Assembly: GCA_963989245.1 (NCBI GenBank)
Contig: OZ022349.1
Coordinates: 30,474,206-30,538,205, forward strand
DNA: 64,000 nt
Direction of reading: 5' to 3'
Origin: Nansenia antarctica
Lineage: Eukaryota; Chordata; Actinopteri; Argentiniformes; Microstomatidae
The notes under the pieces are model-generated. The model ran no database searches. It saw nothing but the letters and a program-made list of their open reading frames with translations, and was not told the DNA's origin. Below are positions 1 through 10,803 of the stretch, piece after piece (the first letter of the stretch is position 1; each line of letters opens with the position of its first letter). The translations under genes were made by a program, and so were the position numbers.

Positions 1-149
1 GATAATGGTGTAACAGAAGAATGAGGAGGTCGGTGTCATCTCCAACAAGGACAGTTCGATGTTTCTATGCTGCTGTCACTGCTGTTTGAACTGTGAGCAC
101 ATCGGCGTCTCGCTGAGCACTGTGAACGTCAAAACCTTGAAAGTGTTAG
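1..149. other. Unassigned flank
   Basis: I see no gene, RNA or repeat signature that I can name here. It may be the 5' part of the adjoining LINE, but no endonuclease motif is readable. Confidence 0.3.
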
Positions 150-2480
150 TCCCTCCCCCAACAGGTTTATGAAACCTCTCCTCCATCCTGGCTGACTCCA
201 TCTCTGACTCTGCCTTCACTCCAGGCATCTCCCCCACTGAACTGGTCAACACCTACAATGATGCTCTTTCCTCCTGCCTTGACCAGGTTAGTCCCACCAA
301 AAGCAAATCTGTCTCCTTCACTCACTCTGCCCCCTCGTACACCGACCAACTCCACTATCTCAAAGCCAAAGGCCGTCAACTTGAACGCCTACACAAAATA
401 ACTGGTCTCACTGTCCATTTGGATGCTTACAAACTTCACCAACAACAATATAAAGAAGCCCTCAACAGTGCACGCTCCTCCTACTATTCCGCCATCATTG
501 ATTCTGTCCGTAACAACCCCAAAACACTCTTCTCCGCCATCAACAAACTCCTCTAGCCCATGGACACTATCTCTAACTCATTCACCACCAGCAAATGCAA
601 CCTATTTCTAACATTCTTTCAAACCAAAATTGACACAATACACAACCAGTTGACGTCTGCCTCTCCCACCACCCTCCCTGACCCCCATTCCAACCCCCCA
701 CGACCCCCAAGTCATCCTCTTACATCTTTCAATCCAATCACTGATTCTGTCCTATCCTCCACAGTCACCAGCATGAAGTCCTCAACCTGTGCCTTGGACC
801 CCATTCCCTCCTCCCTAGTCAAGGCCTGTCTCCCCACACTCTCCCCACACTCTCCCCACTCATCACAAACATAATTAACTCCTCCTTGTCCACCGGCATT
901 GTCCCCGCTGCCCTCAAGCTCGCTGCTATTACCCCCATACTTTAAAAAAAAACCTGGTCTCGACCTTGACACCCCCAACAACTACCGGCTCATTTTTAAT
1001 CTCACCTTCCTGTCCAAAATCCTGAAAGTTGAAGAAAGTTGTTGCTGCCCAACTCAAATCCCACCTTGACTCCAATAACCTGTATGAACCATTCCAATCT
1101 GGCTTCCGTTCCAAACACAGCACTGAAACAGCACTACTAAAAATCACCAACGACATTCATCTCTGTTGACTCTGTCCACCTCACCATCCTCATCGACCTG
1201 TCTTCGACACCATCAACCATTCCATCCTCCTCACCTGTCTCCAACACATTGGCATAACCGGCACCGCCCTCTCCTGGTTCAAGTCCTATCTCTCAGACAG
1301 ACATCAATACATCTCAATAAATAACTGTAAATCCTCCACTACTCCAGTCACCCACGGTGTCCCCCAGGGTTCAGTGCTAGGCCCCCTCCTCTTCATCCTG
1401 TACATCCTTCCCCTTGGACAGGTCCTCTGCCGCCACGGCCTCCGCTTCCACTGCTATGCCGATGACACCCAACTCTACCTCTCCTCCAAAACCATCTCCC
1501 CTAACACCCACTCAACTCTCACTACCTGCCTCAGCGACATAAAATCATGGATGCAACTGAATTTTCTGAAACTCAAAATAAATCAGAAATCCTCATAATC
1601 GGCCCAAAGTCCCTCACCCGTCCCACCCAGACATTCTCATTCAACATCGATGGCTTCACCGTAACCCCCTCCAACCACGTCCGCAACCTCAGCATCATCT
1701 TTGACCCCACCCTCTCGTTCCTTCCCCATGGCAACCAGGTCACTAAATCAGCTTTTTTCCACCTAAGGAACATTGCCCGCATCCGACCCTCCCTGTCCTT
1801 TTCCGCTGCTGAAACACTCATCCACGCCTTCATAACTTCCCGACTCGACTACTGCAGCATCCTCTACGGTTTGCCTAATAACATCCTAAACAAATTCCAA
1901 TACGTCCAGAACTCTGCCCGTCTGCTCACCTCCACTCGCCGCTGTGACCACATCACCGCTGTCCTCCAAAACCTACACTGGCTCCCAGTCAAATTCAGGA
2001 TCTAATTCAAAATCCTACTCACCACTTACAAAGCCATCAACAATCTGGCCCCCTCCTACCTTGCCGACCTCGTCCCCCCTCCACACCTCCTCCCGTTGCC
2101 TCAGGTCTGACGACCAAACCACCCTCAAGACCACCAGGACCAAGCTCTGGACCTGGGATGATAGGGCCTTTTCAGCCGCAGCCCCGTCCCTCTGGAACGC
2201 CCTCCCCAACCACATCAGACAGGCCAACACCCTCCCAACATTTAAACAGGCCCTCAAAACCCACCTCTTCAAGCTTGTCTTCACCAGTTAACCCCCTCCC
2301 CATGTGTCCCCAGCACTACCTTAATTAGGCCCCTATACTTTGTTTTATCTATTTTTTGTTTCTTTTTATTATTACTACTCTATCTTTTCAGAAAGATCTG
2401 AAGATTTTTTTAAAGCGTCTTTGAGTGTCTAAAAGAAAAAAAATATGTAATGTATTATTATTATTATTATTATTATTGGG
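150..2480 (+). mobile_element. L2-like LINE, 5'-truncated, reverse transcriptase broken
   Basis: A non-LTR retrotransposon read on the + strand. It starts in the linker between endonuclease and reverse transcriptase, so the endonuclease is missing. Readable RT pieces include PQGSVLGPLLFILY near 1360-1400 and the catalytic YADD at 1455-1466. The end carries the L2-type C-terminus: SRLDYCSILYGLP, LHWLPVKFRI, then KTHLFKLVF near 2280. The pieces fall in several frames with stops, for example a TAG near 554, so it is dead. It ends in an (ATT)n run at about 2455-2477, a usual 3' tail for this clade. Clade assignment rests on the C-terminal motifs and is from family knowledge. Confidence 0.85.
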
Positions 2481-2719
2481 GATAATAACCAATAATATTT
2501 TTCCCAGGATGGGGGGGGGCGTGCCACGTGACACATGATGAGGAACATTTGTGACGCAAGCTAGTCTAGGGCTAAACCAGTTGCAGAAAATGAAATTTAT
2601 TCACTTATTGTGTCAACATATCATAACACACAACTTAAAGTACCCACTCGATATAGGCCTAATAAAGTTTAACGATCACTAAATACTTATAACGTGTGGA
2701 TTGGATTCACTGTTCTCCT
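2481..2719. other. Intergenic, nothing recognised
   Basis: A G-run near 2512 is followed by AT-rich sequence. There is no open frame of note. It could be the outer end of the dispersed repeat that becomes recognisable from about 2720. Confidence 0.3.
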
Positions 2720-2924
2720 CTGCCGTAGGCTACTGGTAAGGGACCACTTTACTTGTAAACATACTTTCGTATTGGGTCGTGTTCAAAAGCAAGGACTGTG
2801 TGATCATCTAATTATGTGTATTTATGTGTTTTTAGCATGTTAATGTTCTCTCAGCATGTTGTGATGTTATAAAAATGCAGTTAGACGTTCGTAGCTATTA
2901 GTCAGGTTCCTTGTGTAATTTCGT
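2720..2924 (+). repeat. Dispersed repeat family A, left part
   Basis: This stretch matches the reverse complement of about 40500-40640; both share TTGTAAACATACTTTCG and TTCAAAAGCAAGGACTGTGT. In the 40-kb copy it runs straight into sequence that here lies at 7680-7804 and 8936-8975. That shows the sequence between was inserted later. No protein is seen and the family is unnamed. Confidence 0.65.
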
Positions 2925-3185
2925 TAAAACATTTTGGGGAGTTGGAAAACTATACATTTTTGAAAATCTTTTAGCATAACAAACCAGAAAATGTTTGATT
3001 CCATTTTCTCAAATGACAGTATGGCGGCCATCTTGGTCATTTAAAAATGGCGACCTTCAAACACAAGTTTCTCAATATCTCGCCTCCTGGATTACCTAGA
3101 ATCAAGATTGCAGTTGTCAAATATACATTTTTTGGGCCAAGGAATCCAATGGTGCTAATGACAAATGATATAGATGGTCATGGTC
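2925..3185 (+). repeat. Long inverted repeat, left copy
   Basis: About 250 bp that match the reverse complement of about 7395-7650. Shared stretches include GGAGTTGGAAAAC, AGCATAACAAA, ATGGCGGCCATCTTGG and AATCCAATGGTGCTA. Divergence looks moderate, with many single-base differences and small gaps. The pair brackets the nuclease-like gene at 3545-7361 and could be the terminal inverted repeats of a DNA transposon. No target duplication could be fixed. Confidence 0.7.
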
Positions 3186-3544
3186 AAATGTATAGGTGGC
3201 TATCTTGCATTTTTAATACGCATAGCTGAATTTATATTGCGGTAAACATGATCTCGGACATAATCATATTGAAATGACTATTCTGGTAATCAGGATATTT
3301 ATATCTTAAAATATTTTTTATTCTCTTTATTAATTTTGTGTACAAACACAAATAAACTGTTGTCATCGAACATAGACAGTTTGTACATTATTTATCCAAT
3401 CCAACCCAACTACCCACTAACCACATCCCCTTAACCCCATAACACTGTTTCCCCATCTTACCTACACATCACCCACCCACCCAGTCTACACATTTCCATT
3501 GTCCTCACTATCACCGTCACTGTCACTAGCAAGTGTGATATCCT
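3186..3544 (-). other. Probable 3' untranslated part of the nuclease-like gene
   Basis: AT-rich sequence between the inverted repeat and the broken end of the reverse-strand gene. On the - strand it contains AATAAA-type signals near 3325-3340. There is no other gene. The assignment as 3' UTR is inferred from position. Confidence 0.4.
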
Positions 3545-6500
3545 GAGAGTCTTCATCATTTTTGGCAGTCATACATGTATGTGTGAAGAACAGTCTGCTT
3601 TACATTGACATTTGACCATCTCAATGATGGCCTCTGGTGCTGGGAGGAACTCTGTTGTGATCGGTTTCAGCTGACCATCCTTATCCTTGTAGTAGCCATT
3701 CTGTAGTGGGTCAAGGAACTCCTGCTGGGCAATGTCTGCCTGACCCCACACTCTGGCCTGGATATGGGCTCTTAGGACATGCTGCTTGAGAGCACCAAGT
3801 GTGGGTGGAAGCTTGTCACTTTGTGCCATGTGCTTGCAGAAAAGATACCATCTCAGTTTGATTGATTGATTGATTGAATTGATTGAAAACCTTTATTGTC
3901 CCCAATGGGGAAATTTTGTTGTCAAACAGCTTAGTTAGGGCAGACAGAAAACATTCAATAAAATACATAAAACAGTGCAGGCTCAATAAGTAAAAAGTTC
4001 CAAGTTCTAAAGTTCCAGCTCCAGGTCTCCCCCACCCTGCAGGGCCTGGTTGTAGAGTCGGAGTGCAGCTGGAACAAAGGACTGTCCAAATCTTTTTGTA
4101 CTTTGACGGGGGAGAACAAATCTGTGGCTGAACTTGCTCCTCATCCCCGCCAGCTCGCAGTACATCGGGTGGGAGGGATTGGCCAGCATGGCCGCCAGTT
4201 TTTTCCCCATCCTCTGTTCTGCCACCACCTCTAGGCTGTCCAGCCCGGTCCCCACCACAGAGCTGGCGTTCTTCACCAGTTTGTTTAGCTTCGCAGCATC
4301 CCTGGCACAGATGTTTCCACCCCAGCAGGCCACGGCGAAGAACAGAACGCTGGCAACCACTGACTGATAAAACATTCGCAGCAGCTTGTTGCAGACACCG
4401 AAAGACCTCAGCCTTCTCAGGAAAAACAGTCTGCTCTGCCCTTTCCTGAGAAGAGCCTCGGTGTTGTCAGTCCAGTCCAGTTTGTTATTAATTTGTACTC
4501 CCAGGTACCTGTAGGAGTCCACCCTCTCGACTTCCACCCCCTTGATGGTGATGGGGGCTGGGGTCCTTCTCTTCCTCCTAAAATCCACCACCAACTCCTT
4601 TGTTTTGCTGGTGTTAAGCAAAAGGTAGTTGGTGTCGCACCACTGCACAAAGCTCTCCACCAGGGCCCTGTACTCCTCATCCCTGTCGTCTGTGATGTAA
4701 CCGACGATAGAGGAGTCATCAGAAAACTTCTGCAGGTGGCACTGGTCGGAGCTAAACTGGAAGTCGGAGGTATAGAGGGTGAAGAGAAAGGGTGACAGAA
4801 CAGTTCCCTGGGGGGCACCGGTGTTGCACACCACCACCTCAGACTGACAGCCCTGCAGTCTCACATACTGACGTCTGTCTGTGAGGTAGTTGTGGATCCA
4901 AGCCGTCAGGGAGTCCTCCACACACATCACTGCTAGTTTGTCAGCCAGCAGTGATGGCTTGATAGTGTTAAATGCACTGGAGAAGTCGAAGAACATGGTC
5001 CTCACCATGCTCTGTGGCCTCTCCAGGTGTGTGTAGGCCCTGTGCAGCATGTAAATGATGGCATCCTCCACCCCAATGCTCTCCTGTTATGCAAACTGCC
5101 GGGGGTCCAGGAAGTCCTTCACCTGGGGCTTAAGGTGTTGCAGCACTAGCCTCTCCAGGATCTTCATGACCTGTGGTGTCAGGGCGACAGGTCTGTAGTC
5201 GTTTGGGGTGCTGGGCCGTCCCTTCTTTGGCACTGGGACGATGCAAGAGGTCTTCCAGAGCTGTGGCACCCTCCTCAGTCTTAGAGATAGACTGAAGAGA
5301 TGTTGGAATGTGTCCGCCAGCTCTCCAGCACACACCTTCAGAACCCTGGGGTTGATGTTGTCTGGACCTCTGGACTTGTTCACATTCACCCTGGAGAGCT
5401 GCCTTCTCACCTGCTCAGATGTTATAAAGCTGTGAGTTCGGTAAGTATACAGTGCATACAAACGTAGCTAATGTAGATAGCAGATCCTCTGTAACTTGGT
5501 TGGTTTGACAAAGTGTCTGCTGAGCCTTGAGGACCCAATCATCTGCTTTGAGGTAGATGTTCAGCCAGGTAGCTTTGCCTATTCTAGAAAACCGCCCAGT
5601 GTTGTCTGCTCCTGTAAATGCATAAAATGCCGGCAAAGCCTTTGCTCGATCTGCACCCAGAGCTTTCCATATTGGTTTCACTTCCAAAATCCCAGATACC
5701 ATTGAAACACACATATTTTTCAGCAGGATGTCATAATTTGCAACAACCAGCACCAGTACATCTGTGTCAGGGGAGAAGAACATGAGCTGTGCATTGGAGG
5801 AGTTGCAACATGAAGCCAGAACTGCATGGTGGATCAACAAGGTGTCTGCTTCTACATGGTTGTTGCCTTCAAAGTGTAATTGATTGTATTCAACAGTCTT
5901 TGTTGCCAGATACTCCGTCAGATCAGCCTTTGTTTGGTCATGAGAAAGTAAGCGGCTCATTGGAATGTTCTTGATGTTTGTCATCTCTGATTTGGTATTG
6001 GATTGGATCCTTTCCTTGTCTTCTTTTCTCCCTTGTGATGTGCTTCAAAGAACCATGCTTGTATGTATCAAACACCAGGACCACCTCGTCGTAGTCTCTG
6101 GTTAGAGACATCAGTCTGCCGTAGAACCAATCACTTAAATCTTTGACTGTGACTACTGTTGCTGGCTTCTTTGTCAGTTTTTGGACAACAACCATGCCAT
6201 CCACTAGTGCAATTTTGTGACTAGCATGACCATCTTGACTGGAGCCCAGAGTTTCAACGTCCATTGGAGCTCCACCTTGTAGTTGGTCCTGATCTGCTGT
6301 GTCTTCCTTTGCCAGCTTTTCTAGGAGGTGGATCAACTTTGACTTGTCAGTGCATGGTAGTTTATCCCCATTAGGGGCAAAGAGTGCTCTTGGTGTCTGT
6401 GTGAACTCGTAGTTGCCAACAGCCTGTTTCTGGTCAATGTGTCTGTTAGACCGGGCAAGGATCAGCAGTCTGCCATACAGATCTTTGGTCTCCTTCAGAT

Positions 6501-7361
6501 CTACAGTTTTGTCTCGGATTTTCACAGTGGACTTCTTGTTGCCAGATATAAACATTTTGTTGTTTTCCTTCTTGACTGGTGCCCAGAGGCTGATTCCTCC
6601 ATTGATTCTCTCCGACACATACTCTTCGTACAGTTTCTGCCCAGTGTCATTGATGTTCAAGATCTGTTGGACATACTCCTGTGGGACATAGGCATGTGTG
6701 ATCATGTTGTACAACTTGTCACCCTCAGCGGTAACTGTGTTGCCATGACTAAGTATGGCAGCCTTAATTTTGTCAATTGCCTCATGATCTCTTCTGATGT
6801 CTGAAGATCCTAGTCCAGGATGTTCTGTGTTCTTGCCAGCTGTTCCAATGCCAAACTGACTCTTGAACTCTCTTGACAGGCATGACAGTTCGGGTGTAGC
6901 CATGAATAATCTCTGTCTAGCGTTGGCATTGTTGGAGATTCCAATAAGTCCAGAGTGGACCTTCATCTGCTTGTTGAGATGTTCGCATGTATGGTCTGCA
7001 CCTATGGACACAAATGGAAAGTCATTTCTGGTGACTGACAGATTACCTGTTTGGAGTTCCTTCCAGGTCTCAGGATGATTGGTTCTGAGGTCATGCATAC
7101 AGCAATGTATCTTGGCCAGAGTCGCTTGTATTTGATCCGGTCAAAAGCAAAGAACAGCTTGCTGAGTGCTTCTGCAGCTTGCAGATGGAGTGTCAGATCA
7201 GCATTGCGAGATGCAGCCACGAAGAACAGAACTGTCTCCACTCTGTGCAGGTAGTTCATGATGGACCTGAACATGGCGTTTTGGGCTTTCTGTGTTTCCC
7301 ACTCCTTGAATGCTTTCACCACCTCAGCAGTAGCCAAGGCTTCGAGGAGGGTATCGTCCAA
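3545..7361 (-). pseudogene. FEN1/XPG-like nuclease with partial CXC tail, transposon-borne, decayed
   Basis: Reverse-strand gene in at least four pieces: 7361-7095, 7095-5975, 5984-5433 and 3862-3569. The middle has the full set of FEN1/XPG-type acidic motifs in order: IALVDGMVVV, VLVFDTYKHGSLK with a KRRQG follow-up, HVEADTLLIHH, FFSPDTDVLVLV, then GADNTGRFSRIGKATW, which resembles the helix-two-turn-helix GxD motif. The N-terminal part (LWPRYI, then IGADHTCEHLNKQ) resembles a transposase-like region seen in uncharacterised metazoan proteins. The end, KCQCKADCSS, looks like the start of a tesmin/TSO1 CXC cysteine cluster, then stops; an acidic tail lies in another frame. Breaks: a 1-nt loss near 7092, a 2-nt loss near 5975, and a LINE at 3862-5430. 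The nuclease assignment is motif-based; transposon origin is inferred from the flanking inverted repeats. An Academ-type element is one candidate. Confidence 0.6.
3862..5430 (-). mobile_element. Rex/CR1-like LINE inserted in the nuclease-like gene
   Basis: A 5'-truncated non-LTR retrotransposon on the - strand with an almost intact reverse transcriptase. Frame 5461-5087 has NKSRGPDNINPRVLK and NDYRPVALTPQVMK. After one TAA (expected TAC, near 5084) the frame 5071-4007 (354 codons) continues with FFDFSSAFNTIKP, GAPQGTVLSPFLFTLY, catalytic FSDD near 4715-4726 and VDFRRKRRTPAPI. The 3' end is a (TTGA)n-like run at about 3862-3895 on the + strand. Low decay suggests a recent insertion. The host frame resumes with LRWYLFCKHMAQSDKL at about 3830-3860. 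I could not fix a clean target duplication, only AACT-like flanks. Confidence 0.8.
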
Positions 7362-7394
7362 GATGATCTAAACCTGTGCCATTGATCAGTTGTA

Positions 7395-7650
7395 CTGATT
7401 TCTAACTAGCACCATTGGATTCCCTCCCCCCAATAATGTATATTTAGCCAGTGGAATCATGATCCTAGGTAATTTAGGAGTGAAGATATTGAAAAACTAG
7501 TATTTAAAGGTCGCCATTTTAAAAGTCCAAGATGGCCGCCATATTGGCTTCTGGGGAAATGGAATCATGCATTTTCTGATTTGTTATGCTCTAAGGTTTT
7601 CAAAAATATATCGTTTTCCAACTCCCTTTTTTTTTTTTACGAACTCATAT
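7395..7650 (-). repeat. Long inverted repeat, right copy
   Basis: Partner of 2925-3185 in opposite orientation. The nuclease-like reading frame begins (7361) within about 35 bp of its inner edge, so the repeat may hold the gene's promoter or upstream intron. Just upstream of the frame is an in-frame stop, so the true start is not visible. Confidence 0.7.
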
Positions 7651-7804
7651 ATGTGAACATAGTGAACTGGACTATGTGCCATTCTTAGCTGCTAGCTGTT
7701 AGCAGTGTTTGTTGTGACTTTTCTCCCATTCTGTGTTTGAGGTGTATCAACATTCAAATACTCGTGTCGTCTTCAATTTCTGTCCGATTTCAATGGGTGA
7801 CACA
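7651..7804 (+). repeat. Dispersed repeat family A, middle part
   Basis: From about 7680 this matches the reverse complement of about 40385-40500: AGCTGCTAGCTGTTAGCAG, ACTTTTCTCCCATTC and GTGTTTGAGGTGTA are shared. It stops abruptly at 7804 at a transposon border and resumes at 8936. Confidence 0.65.
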
Positions 7805-8935
7805 CAGGGCTGCCAAGTTTCACCAAAAGTTAGAGTGAGATTTTTTGGCGGAGCGGCCCAAAACTGTGCACGTTTTGGCAGCGGCAGCCCCTCTCTCCCA
7901 CCCAATTATTTGTGCTAGTTTCCTGCAATTTTACATGTTGTTCATAATAAACCAGCACAATAAATGAAAATAATAACTAATAAATAATAACATTTTATAA
8001 AACAAGAAACAAATTCAGACAATATATCATATTTATGAAATCTTAATAAACAAATACAGTAGCCTACAGACTCTAAAAGAAAAATTCAACAGGACTCAGC
8101 CCCTTGGTCAGCAGCAGAAAGACCCGTGATCATCATCTTATATACAGTGCATTGGTCATAGATGGCTATCATGTTATACAGTACATACCAGGGTTTTTCC
8201 TGGGTCAGAATGAGGGCTTGGTGGGTGATTTTGTGCGCGCGCAGCGCGCCCCAAATGTTTTTGAGGGACCCCCAATTGTTGTATTTGTATTGTAAGTTGT
8301 AGTTATTAATAATAATTATTATTATTAATGTACCTGGTTATGTTACAGTAGAGAAACAAAAAACTGTTACCAAAACAGAGTATTTCCTAGCTAAGATTGG
8401 CAAAAGATTGGCGTGGTGCAACCGAAATTAGTAAACAACTAGTTTGAAACTAACTAGTAACAACTAGGGGTTTAGTAACTACTAATTACGCCATATTGGT
8501 GCAACCCAGTCCAGTAGGCTACCAGATACGATGTTGTAATGTAATGTATGCACATATTTTGCTACCACGGTTGCCAGACGGAATTGACAATGTCCAGCCC
8601 AACCGGTCTAAAAGCTGCCGAATCCACTTGTCCAGTGTGACCAAAAGTAGCCCAATCTGGCAACCCTGCTTGCTACGTTCTTGCAGCTCGCGTGAACACA
8701 GGTTCTTCCATCAGCGCTCACCTGTCGCTTCGATTGCAGACTCAAGTTAACGCGCGTGCAGAAAGATGCCACGAAACTCATGTCCGGTAGCTTTCTTTCA
8801 AGGAATTTCAAAAATAAAAGTCCCGTAAAACAATTGTTATTTCTCGCCGTGAGAAATAGAGATGCGGCGTGAGAGCGTGAGAACTGGTTGAAATGTGTGA
8901 GTCTCACGGTGATTGCGTGAGACTTGGCAGCTCTG
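7805..8935. mobile_element. 1.13-kb DNA transposon, 8-bp target duplication (hAT- or P-like)
   Basis: Starts CAGGGCTGCCAAGTTTCAC and ends with the inverse of CAGAGCTGCCAAGTCTCACG. The 8-bp duplication GTGACACA lies at 7797-7804 and 8936-8943. The empty site exists in the 40-kb copy of repeat A, where ATGACACA occurs once before TCATTTGAAAGC. No transposase frame is seen, so it is non-autonomous. An internal part near 8405-8510 with CAACTAG/AATTAGTA arms may be a further small insertion. An 8-bp duplication fits hAT or P superfamilies; the exact family is not settled. Confidence 0.8.
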
Positions 8936-9480
8936 GTGACACATCATTTGAAAGCTTACAATCTGTAGTTTCTATGTAGGCAACTAATGGAAACATTGGC
9001 TGGTGTCACATTTGGCAAATATGTGGTGTTGGGGTAGTAGTACCCCACATACAGGTATAAGACTAAAGAATATCCTTTGAAAAAGTGTTTTATTGGAAAG
9101 ATTGACCCCCAAAACTTAGGAAAAGATACCAAATATGTTGGATAGGTATACACAGGCCCTCCAATATTAACATTTACCCAGATGGCGTGACTCTAAAACA
9201 TTGTCTTTTGACCTTGAAATAAGTATGATCCAATACATCCATTAAGTAAGACTTTGAATATATGATGCAGGAGGGAACAATAAAAACTATGAAACATTAC
9301 TATTGCAATTTCTCCTGGGTTGGGCCTTTTTTTTTGTTAGATTGACTGGACTACTAGGGACCAAATGGATTACTTTTTGTTAGGATAACTGACGAATAGA
9401 TGATTCACTTACTCAGACAAATGTATTTGTTGTAAGTCACTCTGGATAAAGGCGTCTGCTAAATGCTAAAAAAATACTCT
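8936..9480 (+). repeat. Family A end, then unassigned sequence and a SINE-like tail
   Basis: 8936-8975 completes repeat family A (CATTTGAAAGCTTACAATCT). 8976-9420 has no recognisable gene. 9425-9470 (GTAAGTCACTCTGGATAAAG, then GGCGTCTGCTAAATGC) is the 3' tail type of common fish SINE/LINE repeats, identified by memory of its wide occurrence. Confidence 0.45.
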
Positions 9481-9484
9481 GGTA

Positions 9485-9855
9485 GTTATGTTTGCCTTTT
9501 GGTTGACAGCAAAAGAGGGAGAGGAGGATAGAGAGATAGAGAGGGAGAAAAGGAGAGAGAGCAGGATGGAGTCAGCACACCAAAGAGACAGCAAGAACCA
9601 GGTGAGAAAGTGGACAGGTAGTCAAGACCACATAAGTAGCCTTGTGAACCGATGGTTCTGGAGCCTAACGGCCCATAGGGCAGGAGCCTATCTCCTGTTT
9701 CCGTAGCGTGAGGCGGCTTGATGTACAAGTACACCCCCTGGACATGACGCTGGTATGTCGCAGGGTCCATGCCACCCCAATTCGAATTCAATGCCAATTC
9801 CAATTCCACGGTCCATGCTACCCCCCCAAGGCAGCAAACCTAGGGGAAACACTGA
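9485..9855 (-). mobile_element. Non-autonomous hAT-like repeat (family B), reverse copy
   Basis: On the - strand it starts CAGTGTTTCCCCTAGG at 9855 and runs through GTGTACTTGTACATCAAGCC and CTCCAGAACCATCGGTTC to about 9485. The same sequence is present in forward orientation at 25815-26110, and its first about 130 bp at 12639-12770. No protein is encoded. The CAGTGTTTCCC end is typical of hAT elements. Confidence 0.6.
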
Positions 9856-10232
9856 ACCCTAACCCTGACCTGTAACCCTAACCCTAACCTGACCTGTAAC
9901 CCTAACCCTGACCTGACCTGTAACCCTAACCTGACCTGTAACCCTAACCCTGACCTGACCTGTAACCCTAACCTGACCTGTAACCCTAACCTGATCTGTA
10001 ACCCTAACCCTAACCTGACCTGTAACCCTAACCTGACCTGTAACCTGACCTGTAACCCTAACCTGACCTGTAACCCTAACCTGACCTGTAACCTGACCTG
10101 TAACCCTAACCCTGACCCTAACCTGACCTGTAACCCTAACCTGACCTGTAACCCTAACCTGACCTGTAACCCTAACCTGACCTGTAACCTGACCTGTAAC
10201 CCTAACCTGACCTGTAACCCTAACCTGTACTG
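9856..10232 (+). repeat. Telomere-like minisatellite in unique DNA
   Basis: Tandem units built from CCCTAA alternating with CCTGACCTGTAA, basic unit about 18 bp, with 12- and 24-bp variants. The TTAGGG-type motif is recognisable but diluted by the CCTGACCTGTAA partner, so it is a degenerate interstitial array and not a chromosome end. Confidence 0.85.
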
Positions 10233-10432
10233 TCCTTTTGTCTTTCCAAACAGTAGGCAGGAGGAATCATGTGGATCAGAACTGTCATATAACAGCTTTA
10301 TTGGAGGAACTACTGTGATCCGTTGTGTGATCTTGATGGCCAATAAAAAGCCTTGTTGTCCTTGTAAAAATACCATTGTATCTCTGTTTCATCTTTGTTT
10401 TTGTGTTTTGTTTGTGTCTAATTTCACCTCAG

Positions 10433-10497
10433 GTATCCGTGGGGACAAGACGCCTTTGACAAAGCCAAGAATGAAGACAAGCCCATCTTCCTGTCAG
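10433..10497 (+). CDS. spata20: SPATA20 exon 1 of the window
   Basis: Preceded by TTTCACCTCAG and followed by GTGACT. Encodes YPWGQDAFDKAKNEDKPIFL and the split codon for V. The first base completes a Trp codon started in an exon outside the window. Confidence 0.95.
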
Positions 10498-10769
10498 GTG
10501 ACTAGCTTCCTTCTCATCTTCCCCCCCTTCCCCCCAATCTGCTTACCTCTCTCACCTGTACTGCAGTTGTCACTGTAGTGGTGATGGTGGTCTCTCTCTG
10601 GTCCTCTCCTGGGCAGTGGGCTACTCGACATGCCACTGGTGCCACGTCATGGAGAGAGAGTCCTTCGAGGACGAGGAGATCGGACGAATCCTGAGCGAGA
10701 ACTTCGTCTGCATCAAAGTCGACCGTGAAGAGAGACCTGACGTAGACAAGGTCTACATGACCTTCATAC

Positions 10770-10803
<34 letters not shown>

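Noticed and set aside
9856..10232. True chromosome end
   Set aside because: Repeats are degenerate, mixed with CCTGACCTGTAA, and followed by 54 kb of ordinary genic DNA.
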